DNA from: Thermoproteus uzoniensis 768-20
GTDB taxonomy: Archaea > Thermoproteota > Thermoprotei > Thermoproteales > Thermoproteaceae
Direction of reading: 5' to 3'
Assembly (NCBI RefSeq): GCF_000193375.1
Contig: NC_015315.1
Span: 876,622-940,621 of the forward strand
DNA length: 64,000 bases
Shown here piece after piece: positions 1 to 8,083 of the stretch (its first letter is position 1; every line of letters starts with the position of its first letter). The position numbers and the translations under genes are program-made. The notes below the pieces were generated by a model. It saw only the letters and a list, made by a program, of their open reading frames with translations, had not been told where the DNA came from and did no database searches.

Positions 1-1
1 C

Positions 2-1438
2 TCAAACCCCAAGGACCGCGAGTTCTTCAAGGCCATGAAGCGCTACGGGCTGTCGAGGGCCAAGCTGGCCGTGTTCGGCAGCACCAGGCGGAGGGGCGTC
101 AGGCCTGAGAGGGACGAGAGCTTGAACTCGTTGGTGGAGGCAGACGTGCCGGCGGCCGTGATATTCGGCAAGAGCTGGACCCTCCACGTGAGGGAGGTGC
201 TGGGCGCCACTTGGGAGGAGAACTTGTCCATGATCGCGGAGAGTGTGGAGTATTTGAAGAGCCACGGCATGGAGGTTATATACGACGCCGAGCACTTCTT
301 CCAGGGGTACCAAGAGGATCCCGAGATGGCCCTGGCCTCTATAGAGGCGGCTTGGAGGGCCGGCGCACGCGTCGTCGTGCTCGCCGACACCAACGGCGGC
401 ACTCCGCCGCACGAGATCTACAGAATCGTCGGCGAGGTCAAGGAGAGGTTCCCCGCAATGCCTCTGGGGGCCCACATGCACAACGACATAGGGTGCGCCG
501 TCGCCAACACCCTCATGGCGGTGGCCGCCGGGGCGAGACACGTGCAGGGGACCATAAACGGCATTGGTGAGAGGACAGGCAACGCAGACCTGACCGCCGT
601 GTTGCCGACGCTGGAGCTCAAGATGGGGCTGAAGGTGCTCCGCGACGAGCCTCCCGGCGTCAAGTTCGGCAGGCTTAGGGAGGCCTCGCGGCTGGTCTAC
701 GAGGCCTTGGGGATCCAGCCGAACCCCTACCAGCCCTACGTCGGCGACTTCGCCTTCGCCCACAAGGGAGGGGTCCACGCAGACGCCGTCATGAAGGTGC
801 CGAGGGCGTATGAGCACGTCGACCCGGCGCTTGTGGGCAACAGAAGGGTCATAGTGGTGTCCGAAGTCGCCGGAGGGGCCAGCCTGGCCCTCAAGGCGGC
901 CGAGGAGCTCGGCCTGTCGCTCGACAAGAGGAGCGAGGCAGTGAGGCAGGCGCTGGAGGAGATAAAGGCGTTGGAGAGGGAGGGCTACTCCTTTGACGCG
1001 GCGCCGGCCTCCGCCCTCCTCATATTGATGAGGCGCCTCGGGATCCACAAGGAGAGGTTCAAGCTCCTCGAGTGGAGGGTCGTGACGGGCCCGACGTCGT
1101 CGGCGTACGCGGTGGTCAAGGTCAACATAGGCGGCAGAGAGGTCCTCGAGGCGGGGGAGGGCGTCGGCCCGGTCCACGCCGTGGACGTGGCCCTGCGGCG
1201 CGCCCTCACGTCGGCGTTCCCGGAGCTGCAGAAGACCTATCTGAGGGACTACAGAGTGGTTCTGCCCACGGCCGTGAAGAGCACGGAGAGCATAGTGCGG
1301 GTGACCGTGGAGTTCTCGGACGGGGATAGGGTGTGGCGGACCGTCGGCGTGTCGAGCAACGTGGTGGAGGCCTCCATAAAGGCCATAATAGACGCCTACG
1401 ACTTCGCGCTCCAGCTAGACGGCTTGAATCTTCATTAA
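2..1438 (+). CDS. Citramalate / 2-isopropylmalate synthase family protein (5' truncated by window edge)
   Basis: An enzyme of the acetyl-CoA condensing DRE-TIM family, which joins acetyl-CoA to a 2-oxoacid at the start of isoleucine or leucine synthesis. The reading frame is open from base 2 and the first visible residues (SNPKDREFFKAMKRYG) already align inside the TIM barrel, so the real start is upstream of the window. Visible are the AHMHNDIGCAVANT metal-binding motif and the NGIGERTGNADL segment typical of the family. The C-terminal third (from about residue 340) fits the LeuA-type regulatory domain. The opening KRYGLSRAKLAVFGSTRR resembles the citramalate-synthase subgroup (TIGR00977 type) more than ordinary LeuA; this substrate call is inference. 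Confidence 0.85.
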   Translation, partial: SNPKDREFFKAMKRYGLSRAKLAVFGSTRRRGVRPERDESLNSLVEADVPAAVIFGKSWTLHVREVLGATWEENLSMIAESVEYLKSHGMEVIYDAEHFFQGYQEDPEMALASIEAAWRAGARVVVLADTNGGTPPHEIYRIVGEVKERFPAMPLGAHMHNDIGCAVANTLMAVAAGARHVQGTINGIGERTGNADLTAVLPTLELKMGLKVLRDEPPGVKFGRLREASRLVYEALGIQPNPYQPYVGDFAFAHKGGVHADAVMKVPRAYEHVDPALVGNRRVIVVSEVAGGASLALKAAEELGLSLDKRSEAVRQALEEIKALEREGYSFDAAPASALLILMRRLGIHKERFKLLEWRVVTGPTSSAYAVVKVNIGGREVLEAGEGVGPVHAVDVALRRALTSAFPELQKTYLRDYRVVLPTAVKSTESIVRVTVEFSDGDRVWRTVGVSSNVVEASIKAIIDAYDFALQLDGLNLH

Positions 1439-1457
1439 GCAGTGGCCGCCCTCCGAC

Positions 1458-2600
1458 GTGTCGCAGAGCAATATACTGCTCGTCACTCTTTGGGCGAAGC
1501 CGGAGCAAGTGCTGGCCTCTCTGCCCGAGGACGCGCGGCGCATGGTCGCCGCGGCGACTGCCCTATACAGCAAAGACGGCGTGAACCACCTCCTGGCGTC
1601 GCTCGCCGAGAGGCTCCTCTCCGTCGACACAGTCATCGTCTACGGCCCCGACTTGACCGGCTCGGGCCAGGCCTTGATAGAGGCTCTCGAGGGGCGGTGC
1701 GGCGATTGGGCCAGAATCCCTTGCGAGAGGCTGGGCGAGCTCGGCGTTGCCGTCGTCGATTTGAGGAAGGCGTACGGCGACCCCGCTAGGCTAGCCGAGG
1801 AGGTGAGGGCCAGATATAGGCCCAGGCCGCCTCGTAGAAAGGTCGAGATGCCTCTCTCCCCTCCGCGGGGGAGGCCCGGCTACCCCAAGCCCGTCGGCTG
1901 GGGGCTGATATACGATACGTCCCCCTACTATCTCTGGATAAAGGCGCTGGACTACGCGCTGACCTACGGCAACTGGGAGGGAGGGCTGAGGGCCTCCCTC
2001 GTGGCCCAGCTAGGCCTCTGGGGGAGCAAGCCGGAGTGGAGGGGGCCGCCGCCGGCCCGGCGGGGGGCCTGTCCCCTGGACGAGATCGGCCGCGCTCTCT
2101 CCGGCGCCCTTGCCGAGCAGGCCGGCGCGTGCCGCGTGCTGTCGGCCAGGCGGGCGGGGGGCTGGGCCTCCGCCGACGTGTTAATAAGGGGTTGCGAGCT
2201 TGTGGAGGGGTTCCCGGGCGAGCTGTTCGCGGCGGCAGAGGCGTTCGTCAAGGCCTCCGAGGAGGCCGGGCTGAGGCCCGGCTTGCTGTCGTTCCTGCTC
2301 CTAGACGCCTACATCCCCGCCGAGGTTCTAGACAGAGCGGCCGGCATTGTCGAGGCGGAGTGGAGAGCCGCCTATTCGAGGGACGTATACGATCCCAGGG
2401 GGAACTTCGTGCTGGGGCCCGACGGTCTGCTCCACTACACCGACGAGGGGATCCTGTATAGGGCGTTGGGCGGGGGGCGGGAGGTGGCGGCTAGGGAGGC
2501 CGCGAAGCTGTTGCCGGGACACGCCTTCTATCTAGGCGAGGAGACGGCGGCGAGGAAGCTACTCGGCGATAGGTATAGACAGGAGGAGTGGAGGCTGTAG
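1458..2600 (+). CDS. MtrA-like / DUF4346 domain protein of unknown function
   Basis: A 380-residue protein starting at GTG 19 bases after the previous gene, so probably co-transcribed. The first 90 residues resemble subunit A of tetrahydromethanopterin S-methyltransferase (a TGSGQALIEAL segment after a hydrophobic strand). The last 70 residues resemble DUF4346: DPRGNFVLG, then LLHYTDEGILYRAL, then GHAFYLGEETAARKLL. The middle (residues 125-270) has no clear assignment; a thymidylate-synthase-like fold is conceivable because DUF4346 is found joined to such domains. No transmembrane segment is visible. A role in one-carbon or nucleotide metabolism is only an inference. Confidence 0.55.
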   Translation: MSQSNILLVTLWAKPEQVLASLPEDARRMVAAATALYSKDGVNHLLASLAERLLSVDTVIVYGPDLTGSGQALIEALEGRCGDWARIPCERLGELGVAVVDLRKAYGDPARLAEEVRARYRPRPPRRKVEMPLSPPRGRPGYPKPVGWGLIYDTSPYYLWIKALDYALTYGNWEGGLRASLVAQLGLWGSKPEWRGPPPARRGACPLDEIGRALSGALAEQAGACRVLSARRAGGWASADVLIRGCELVEGFPGELFAAAEAFVKASEEAGLRPGLLSFLLLDAYIPAEVLDRAAGIVEAEWRAAYSRDVYDPRGNFVLGPDGLLHYTDEGILYRALGGGREVAAREAAKLLPGHAFYLGEETAARKLLGDRYRQEEWRL

Positions 2601-2632
2601 CGGCGCCAAGTTTTTAAGGCAACGCCCCGACA

Positions 2633-3469
2633 TTGGAGGTGGAGGTAGCCGATCTCAAGAGACTTCTGCGGGAGCTTGCCCGCGAGGACCCTGCATTTCT
2701 ACGGGATCTCTTCCTCGAGGCGCTCCGCGGGGACGGCCGATCTGCCGCCGAGCTCCTCGACCTCATGCTCAGCCACGAGGAGGTCCGGCTAAAGCTCGCC
2801 AAATCCCTATTGGGCGAGGTGGCCATACCGCTGAACGTCGCCGCCAAGGACGACGTGAGGAGGCTGGAAGAGGCCGTGGCGGCCATAAGAGACGACGTGA
2901 GGAAGCTTGAGGCGGTGATGGCCACCAGGGACGATATCAGGAGGCTTGAGGGGGCGATGGCTACTCGGGACGACATTAAGAGGCTGGAGACGGCCATGGC
3001 TACGAGGGAAGAGCTTAAATTGCTAGAGGAGAAGATGGCGACGAAGGAGGATCTTAGGAGGTTGGAGGATAGGATGGCCACTAAGGAGCAGTTCGAGGAT
3101 CTCGCCGTGTCTCTGGAGGAGACGGCGCGTTCCTGGATATCCCACCTTCTGAAGAGCAAAGGCCACCTCTGCGCCGCGGAGCGCTTGGTCATACCCGGCG
3201 CCTACGAGGTCGACGTGTATTGCAAGGCCGAGGCCGTCACGGTAATCGGCGAGGCCAAGGTGAGGGCCGGCGCCTCGGTGGTCGAGAAGGCCGCCCAGAG
3301 AGCCGCCTACATAGCCTCTACGCGGCCCCATCTGGTCTCGGGCAGATTAGTGCCTGCCGTCTTCACGCTAGCCGCCAACCCAGACGCAGTCGACGCGGCG
3401 AGGCGTCTGCGCGTCTGGCTCGTTGAGTGGAACAGAGAGGTTGTTCCTCTGGAGGAGGCCATCGGTTAG
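2633..3469 (+). CDS. Coiled-coil protein with C-terminal PD-(D/E)XK nuclease-like domain
   Basis: A 278-residue protein with a TTG start about 20 bases after a strong TATA box (TTTTTAAGG near 2611-2619). Residues 1-65 form a helical N-terminus. Residues 70-165 consist of tandem 14-residue units (MATRDDIRRLEGA, MATRDDIKRLETA, MATREELKLLEEK, MATKEDLRRLEDR) that must form a long coiled coil. The last 100 residues carry YEVDVYC then TVIGEAKV, a D...ExK pattern of the restriction-endonuclease fold. The family is common in Thermoproteales and Sulfolobales as uncharacterised proteins. Nuclease activity is inferred from the motif only. Confidence 0.7.
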   Translation: MEVEVADLKRLLRELAREDPAFLRDLFLEALRGDGRSAAELLDLMLSHEEVRLKLAKSLLGEVAIPLNVAAKDDVRRLEEAVAAIRDDVRKLEAVMATRDDIRRLEGAMATRDDIKRLETAMATREELKLLEEKMATKEDLRRLEDRMATKEQFEDLAVSLEETARSWISHLLKSKGHLCAAERLVIPGAYEVDVYCKAEAVTVIGEAKVRAGASVVEKAAQRAAYIASTRPHLVSGRLVPAVFTLAANPDAVDAARRLRVWLVEWNREVVPLEEAIG

Positions 3470-3622
3470 GCCGACAACTAGATATACGCCGCGGCGCTTA
3501 TAGCCTCCTGCCGCCTCTCTTGGGTCGCCTTGGGCCGCTACTTCATAAGAGGTCTGTTGGCGCTCGGCACCGGCGGGAAGGCCTAGAGGGCCAGACTTTT
3601 ATGTAGCTATCGGCGGCCGTAC

Positions 3623-4237
3623 GTGGAGTGTAGGGAGATAAGGCTGGAGAGGCCTTGGCCCCCCAACCAAGTCAAGGCCCGTAGGTTCGTGGTATACGAC
3701 GTGTACGACCCGCCGGACGTGCCCTTCGAGGCCCACACCATAAGGGTCGTCGGCCTCGTGGAGAGGCCTCTCGAGATGCCGCTGAGGGAGCTCGCCGCCC
3801 GCTATCCCTGCGTCGACCTCGTCGCCCCGTTCCACTGCGTCACCGGGTGGTCGATAGAGAGGGTTGTGTGGAGGGGCGTCCAGACCAAGGCGTTGCTGGA
3901 GGACGCGAGGCCCTACGGCCCCTTCGCCCTGGCCTGGGGCGCCGACGGCTACAGCGCTACCCTGCCTCTGGAGGCCCTCATGGAGGAGACGTCCGTAATC
4001 GCCTGGGCCATGAACGGCGAGCCCCTCCCCAAGAAGCACGGAGCCCCCGCGAGGCTCGTCGTGCCGACCCGCTACGCGTGGAAGAGCGTGAAGTACTTCG
4101 CCGCGTTGGAGGTGCTGGAGGGCCCCGTCCCCGGCTATTGGGAGGCCTCCGGCTACTCCATAAACGCCGATCCGTGGCGCGAGGAGAGGTTCGACTTCGG
4201 TAGTCCCCAGATGAGAGGCCGCCGGACCTCTTTCTAG
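3623..4237 (+). CDS. Cytosolic sulfite-oxidase-fold molybdopterin protein
   Basis: A 204-residue protein of the Oxidored_molyb (sulfite oxidase/MsrP) fold. The molybdenum-coordinating cysteine is C72 in PFHCVTGWS; WGADGYSATLPLEAL and KKHGAPARLVVP are further core signatures. There is no Tat or Sec signal and no C-terminal dimerisation domain, so it should stay in the cytoplasm, unlike the second family member at 46649. The GTG start at 3623 lies about 25 bases after a TATA-like CTTTTATG (3596-3603). The substrate is unknown; enzymes of this family reduce or oxidise sulfur and nitrogen oxo-compounds. Confidence 0.85.
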   Translation: MECREIRLERPWPPNQVKARRFVVYDVYDPPDVPFEAHTIRVVGLVERPLEMPLRELAARYPCVDLVAPFHCVTGWSIERVVWRGVQTKALLEDARPYGPFALAWGADGYSATLPLEALMEETSVIAWAMNGEPLPKKHGAPARLVVPTRYAWKSVKYFAALEVLEGPVPGYWEASGYSINADPWREERFDFGSPQMRGRRTSF

Positions 4238-4349
4238 GCAAGTAGCGCTCCCAGCTACAATCGTCGGCCGCGCTCTGCACGGAGGGCGTGTCCACGCGCC
4301 CCGGCTGGGGTCGGTATTTCTGCTTAAATCTGCACATCAATGTTGTGCC

Positions 4350-5234
4350 ATGTTGGCCGAGATATTCAAGTCGTTGAGGCCCTGGAGCTTCCTTATGACT
4401 CTGGCCTCTATAAGCTCGGCCGCGGCGCTTGCGCTCGCCGACGGCCGGTGGCCGGGCGACGGCGTGGTCCTATACGCCATAACCATCGCCGGCACGATCT
4501 TGTTCCACGCCGCCGTCAACGTCATCAATGACTACTACGACACAATCCGCGGCGTCGACACGCCGACGTCCCCCACGGCGCTCTACAGGCCGCATCCGCT
4601 GTTATCTGGGCTCTTCTCCCCGCGCCAGGCTCTCGCCGTGGGGCTGGGCCTGTTCTCGGCCGGCGCCGCCGCGGTCGCCGTGGCCGCCGCCCTAGGCCGG
4701 CTCCTGGTGTTGCCCATATTCGCCATAGGCGCGCTGGTCTTGTTCAGCTACACGGGGCCTCTCGCGTACCTCAAGTACAGAGGCCTCGCCGAGCCGATGG
4801 TGTTCGTCGTGTGGGGGCCCATATTCTTCCTCGGCGGCTACTACGCCGTGTCCGGCCACCTATCTATCCGGCCGTTGGAGTACTCCGTGCCTTTGGGGCT
4901 CCTAGTCGCCGCCGTAGTTCTGGCCAACAACATAAGGGACATAGACAGCGATGCGAGGGCCGGGGTAAGGACAGTCGCTGTGAGGCTTGGGAAGAGGCGC
5001 GCCGTGGCGCTCTATAGATCGCTCATAGCGGCGGCGTACGTCTGGTCCGCGTGGCTGGCTCTCGGAGATCCGGCGTTGGCCCTAACCGCGTTGGCCGCGC
5101 CGCTCGCCCTCAAGCTCTCCCGCTGGATCGAGGATCCGGCCAGGACCTTAGCCGAGGCGCGGACGGCGCAGTTCGCCCTCCTGTTCGCCGCGCTCTTCGC
5201 CGCAGGTACCGCCTTGAGGGTCTTGTTGCCGTGA
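4350..5234 (+). CDS. UbiA-family prenyltransferase, probable quinone (MenA-like) type
   Basis: An integral membrane enzyme of 294 residues that should attach a polyprenyl chain to an aromatic acceptor. Both Asp-rich motifs are present: NDYYDTIRGVD near residue 62 and NNIRDIDSDARAG near residue 190. About eight transmembrane helices are visible. The first motif resembles MenA, so menaquinone-type synthesis is the best guess; this would supply the respiratory chain encoded at 50-64 kb, but a tocopherol- or lipid-type acceptor is not excluded. A TATA element GCTTAAATC lies at 4322-4330, 20-28 bases before the ATG. The stop overlaps the next start (GTGA). Confidence 0.8.
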   Translation: MLAEIFKSLRPWSFLMTLASISSAAALALADGRWPGDGVVLYAITIAGTILFHAAVNVINDYYDTIRGVDTPTSPTALYRPHPLLSGLFSPRQALAVGLGLFSAGAAAVAVAAALGRLLVLPIFAIGALVLFSYTGPLAYLKYRGLAEPMVFVVWGPIFFLGGYYAVSGHLSIRPLEYSVPLGLLVAAVVLANNIRDIDSDARAGVRTVAVRLGKRRAVALYRSLIAAAYVWSAWLALGDPALALTALAAPLALKLSRWIEDPARTLAEARTAQFALLFAALFAAGTALRVLLP

Positions 5235-6250
5235 GGGCCGTCGGGTTTGAGAAATTCGGCGGACCCGAGGTGCTCAAGACGATCGAGGCGCCCGACCCCC
5301 GGCCGGGCCCGGGCGAGGTGGTGGTCAGAGTCCTCGCGACGTCCGTCAACAGGCTCGACTTGTTAGTGAGGAGCGGCACGTTCGGCGCCGCCATACCGTT
5401 GCCCCACGTCCCGGGCGCCGACGTGGTCGGCGTGGTCGAGGAGGTCGGGCCCGGCGTCGTCGACGTGTCGCGGGGCGATCTCGTCGTGTCCAACACAATA
5501 TACGGATGCGGGTCCTGCAGATACTGCGCGAGGGGTGACGAGGTGTTGTGCCCCAGACACAAGGTCGTCGGCGTGAGCACGTGGGGCTCCTACGGGGAGC
5601 TGGTCAAGTTGCCGGCGCGGGCCCTCGTGAGGCCTCCCAAGGGGCTGAAGATCGAGGATCTGGCCGCCATGCCTCTGGCTTACGGCACCGCGTGGAGGGC
5701 CTTGAGGACTGTGGGGCGCGTGGGGCCCGGCTCGACCGTGTTCATATGGGCTGCCGCCGGCGGGGTCGGCACATTCGCCGTGCAGTTGGCCAAGGCGCTG
5801 GGCGCCTTCGTGATAGCCCAGACCAGGAGCGAGGAGAAGGGGCGTATGTTGAAGGCCTTGGGGGCTGACGCTGTCGTCTACGGCCACGACGTGGCACAAC
5901 AAGTGGCGGCGCTGGTCGAAGACGGCGTGGACGTAGTCGTCGACACGACGGGTGCCTACCTACAGACGTCCATCAACATGGCCAGGCCCGGAGGGCTGGT
6001 CGTGGCCATGGGCTATTTGGTTGGGCCCGAGGCGAGATTCGACGTGAGGACCCTCTACAGGAGGGGCAAAGCGATAGTGGGCGTGCAGACGTCGAACCGG
6101 TGGGAGCTCGCCGAGGCTCTCGAGTTTGCGGCCAGACGCGGCATAAGGCCGATCGTGCAAGAGGTCCTGCCTGTGGAAGAGGCCGCAAAGGCTCACGCGT
6201 TGCTGGAGTCGGGCAAGGTCTTCGGGAAAATAGTGTTGAGGCATGAATAG
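5231..6250 (+). CDS. Zinc-type alcohol dehydrogenase / quinone oxidoreductase
   Basis: A medium-chain dehydrogenase of 339 residues. The GTG at 5231 was chosen because it overlaps the prenyltransferase stop in a GTGA junction and begins the conserved MRAVGFEKFGGPEVL; the frame is open further upstream but inside the prenyltransferase. Four clustered cysteines (CGSCRYCARGDEVLC) form the structural zinc site, and WAAAGGVGTFAVQLAKALG is the NAD(P)-binding Rossmann turn. The catalytic-zinc residues are less clear than in true alcohol dehydrogenases. It is translationally coupled to the genes on both sides; the substrate is unknown. Confidence 0.85.
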   Translation: MRAVGFEKFGGPEVLKTIEAPDPRPGPGEVVVRVLATSVNRLDLLVRSGTFGAAIPLPHVPGADVVGVVEEVGPGVVDVSRGDLVVSNTIYGCGSCRYCARGDEVLCPRHKVVGVSTWGSYGELVKLPARALVRPPKGLKIEDLAAMPLAYGTAWRALRTVGRVGPGSTVFIWAAAGGVGTFAVQLAKALGAFVIAQTRSEEKGRMLKALGADAVVYGHDVAQQVAALVEDGVDVVVDTTGAYLQTSINMARPGGLVVAMGYLVGPEARFDVRTLYRRGKAIVGVQTSNRWELAEALEFAARRGIRPIVQEVLPVEEAAKAHALLESGKVFGKIVLRHE

Positions 6251-6827
6251 GGACGTCGTCTACGTCGCGTTGCCCGCGCTCCTCTGGCCCCTCACCTTCG
6301 ACATATTGCGTAGCCAATTCCTCTACGCCATGGCCGCCTCCACTGCCGTGTTGGCCGCGTTGACTCTGCTGTGGCGGCGGGGCGACGTGGCGTGGCTTAG
6401 AGCCCGCGCCCCCGTCGCCTTGGCGGCTGGGGTTGCGGCGAGCGCCGCCCTATACTTCGTCTTCGTCGCCGGCCATCTAGCCATGGCCTCTCTGGGGCTC
6501 GGCTCCTCCGTGACGTCGGTGTACCGTATGTTGACGTCCGCGCCTCCGCTGGTGCTGGCGGTCGCGGTGGTGCCCATAGGAGTCTTCGAGGAGATCTACT
6601 GGCGCGGCGGACTACAAGGGCTCTTCAAGGCGCGGGACTACCCCGGGTGGGCTCTCTCAGCCGTATACTACACTGCTGTGCACATCTCGACGCTCAACCC
6701 GGCCCTCGTGGCCGGCGCCTTAGTGATAGGCCTTGTCGACGGCCTCTTGGCGGAGCGCCTCGGCCTAGCCGCCTCGACTGCGGCCCACGTGATATGGCTG
6801 GAGCTCGTGGCCTTCTTCCCGCCCTAG
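6243..6827 (+). CDS. CPBP-family intramembrane protease (CAAX-protease-like)
   Basis: A 194-residue membrane protein with about six hydrophobic helices. The family motif EEIYWRGGLQG (residues about 116-126, the EExxxR core) and the later histidines in VHIST and AAHVIW are the expected metal-site residues of Rce1-like glutamyl intramembrane proteases. The ATG overlaps the end of the preceding dehydrogenase by 8 bases, so it is the third gene of the prenyltransferase operon. Neither the substrate nor a role linked to prenylation can be read from the sequence. Confidence 0.8.
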   Translation: MNRDVVYVALPALLWPLTFDILRSQFLYAMAASTAVLAALTLLWRRGDVAWLRARAPVALAAGVAASAALYFVFVAGHLAMASLGLGSSVTSVYRMLTSAPPLVLAVAVVPIGVFEEIYWRGGLQGLFKARDYPGWALSAVYYTAVHISTLNPALVAGALVIGLVDGLLAERLGLAASTAAHVIWLELVAFFPP

Positions 6828-6879
6828 ATCTCAGCCGTTGTGGCGAGAGAGCCGCTTGACGCGCAGACTTTACTGAATA

Positions 6880-7962
6880 TCAACACCTCAAGCCCTCTAG
6901 GGCCTTCCTCAATATGGGATCCGCGACGACGTACAGGTCCCCCCTCTTCTCCAAGAAGCCGTAGTTCACCAAGTTAGACAGGAGTTTCGTGACCTCGTAG
7001 TCCGTTATAGGCCTGCCCTCCGTCGCTTGTAGATGCCGCTTCACCTCGGACCACCTGGCCCCGTTTCTGCATATGCTGGCGACGTATATATAGCGCCGGG
7101 ATCCGGTGTACTCGACGAAGTGGCAGAACTCGGACGCCGCGAGCCTCGTGGCGTACTCCAAGGTCTCCTCCAAGGCAGTCCTTGGGCTCCTCAACGCTCT
7201 GAGGCCGAAGTAAGCCAGCCAGCCCACCACGCCGTCCAGCGCCTCTACGGCCTTGCGGATGAGGTCCTCGCCCACCTCGACGCCAGCTTGTCTGAAGCCC
7301 TCCTCTAGATACCTAACCGACAGCTCCGGGGGAAACGGCCCGAGGTCTATCCTCTCCACGTATCTGCCGAATAGGGGGCTGTCCGGATCCTCGAGCCTCA
7401 AGAACCTCAGCAATAGCCCAGCCTTTGAGCCTGTGAAGACCATGGCGATGTTCCGCAGATTGTCGTAGGCGTATCCGAGCGCCGGCAGGATCGCCCTCCC
7501 CCTTAGCTTTATCAACTCCTGCGCCTCGTCTATAATGAGCACGAGCCTCTCCCCCCTCTCGCCAGCCCATTGGTCGAACGCCTCCAACAACTCCGATATA
7601 TTCGGGGCCCTCCGCCCCATCTCGAACCTCACGTCGACGCCGGCCACCGATACGCCCCTAATTCTGCCCAAGAGCTCGCCAAGCCTTCTGTGCAGTGGTA
7701 GAATCCTCCTCAACTCGCTCCTCAAAGCGCCGAGGAGGTCGTCGTAGGAGATATAGGCCCTCTCCTCGAAGATCCTGGCGTCGATGTACACCCTGAGGCG
7801 GCCGCGCGTCGCCGCCCGCACAACAGAGGTCTTGCCGACCCTCCTCATGCCGAGCACTAGAGTGAGCGCCCTTCTAGACACGGACTCCAACAACATCTTG
7901 ACCTCGCTCTCTCTGTCGAAAAGCTCGTCGAGGCTTTCGGCCGGCCTGTCCATGAACAACAT
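6880..7962 (-). CDS. Archaeal AAA+/STAND-type P-loop ATPase with winged-helix C-terminus
   Basis: A 360-residue archaeal ATPase (Arch_ATPase family). The Walker A is GMRRVGKTS (about residues 38-46), the Walker B is LVLIIDEAQE (about 138-147) and a sensor-like TGSKAG follows near 176. The last 80 residues (ARWSEVKRHLQ, TKLLSNLVNYGFLEKRG) form a winged helix that could bind DNA. The first ATG (7962) lies inside a perfect 12-bp palindrome; a second ATG nine bases further in (7953) would give MDRPAESLDELF and is a good alternative start. Function unknown; relatives are often mobile or defence-associated. A paralogue lies at 18846. Confidence 0.75.
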   Translation of the reverse strand: MLFMDRPAESLDELFDRESEVKMLLESVSRRALTLVLGMRRVGKTSVVRAATRGRLRVYIDARIFEERAYISYDDLLGALRSELRRILPLHRRLGELLGRIRGVSVAGVDVRFEMGRRAPNISELLEAFDQWAGERGERLVLIIDEAQELIKLRGRAILPALGYAYDNLRNIAMVFTGSKAGLLLRFLRLEDPDSPLFGRYVERIDLGPFPPELSVRYLEEGFRQAGVEVGEDLIRKAVEALDGVVGWLAYFGLRALRSPRTALEETLEYATRLAASEFCHFVEYTGSRRYIYVASICRNGARWSEVKRHLQATEGRPITDYEVTKLLSNLVNYGFLEKRGDLYVVADPILRKALEGLRC

Positions 7963-7990
7963 AGGTATGTAGTTACTACATACCTATAAA
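7961..7990 (-). promoter_or_regulatory. Perfect palindromic operator overlapping the ATPase promoter and start
   Basis: On the plus strand, ATAGGTATGTAG (7961-7972) and CTACATACCTAT (7976-7987) are perfect 12-bp inverted arms around a TTA spacer. Read on the minus strand, a TATA-like TTTATAGG overlaps the outer arm at 7983-7990 and the ATG overlaps the inner arm. The palindrome therefore covers the expected transcription start, as a repressor site would. Confidence 0.75.
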
Positions 7991-8083
7991 GTTAGCGGAG
8001 AGATTGCCGCCCGGAGAGCCCGACGAGCAACGCGCGGTGGGTATGGGCGATGGTACGCAGAGGCCGACCTGCGGCGGGCCGGC

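Noticed and set aside
2-1177. Long open frame on the minus strand across the citramalate-synthase-type gene
   Set aside because: It lies opposite clear coding sequence and has the Arg/Pro/His/Gly-rich composition of a GC-driven shadow frame.
5051-5230. Upstream extension of the alcohol dehydrogenase frame
   Set aside because: The extra 60 codons lie inside the prenyltransferase gene; the GTGA overlap at 5231 is the natural start.
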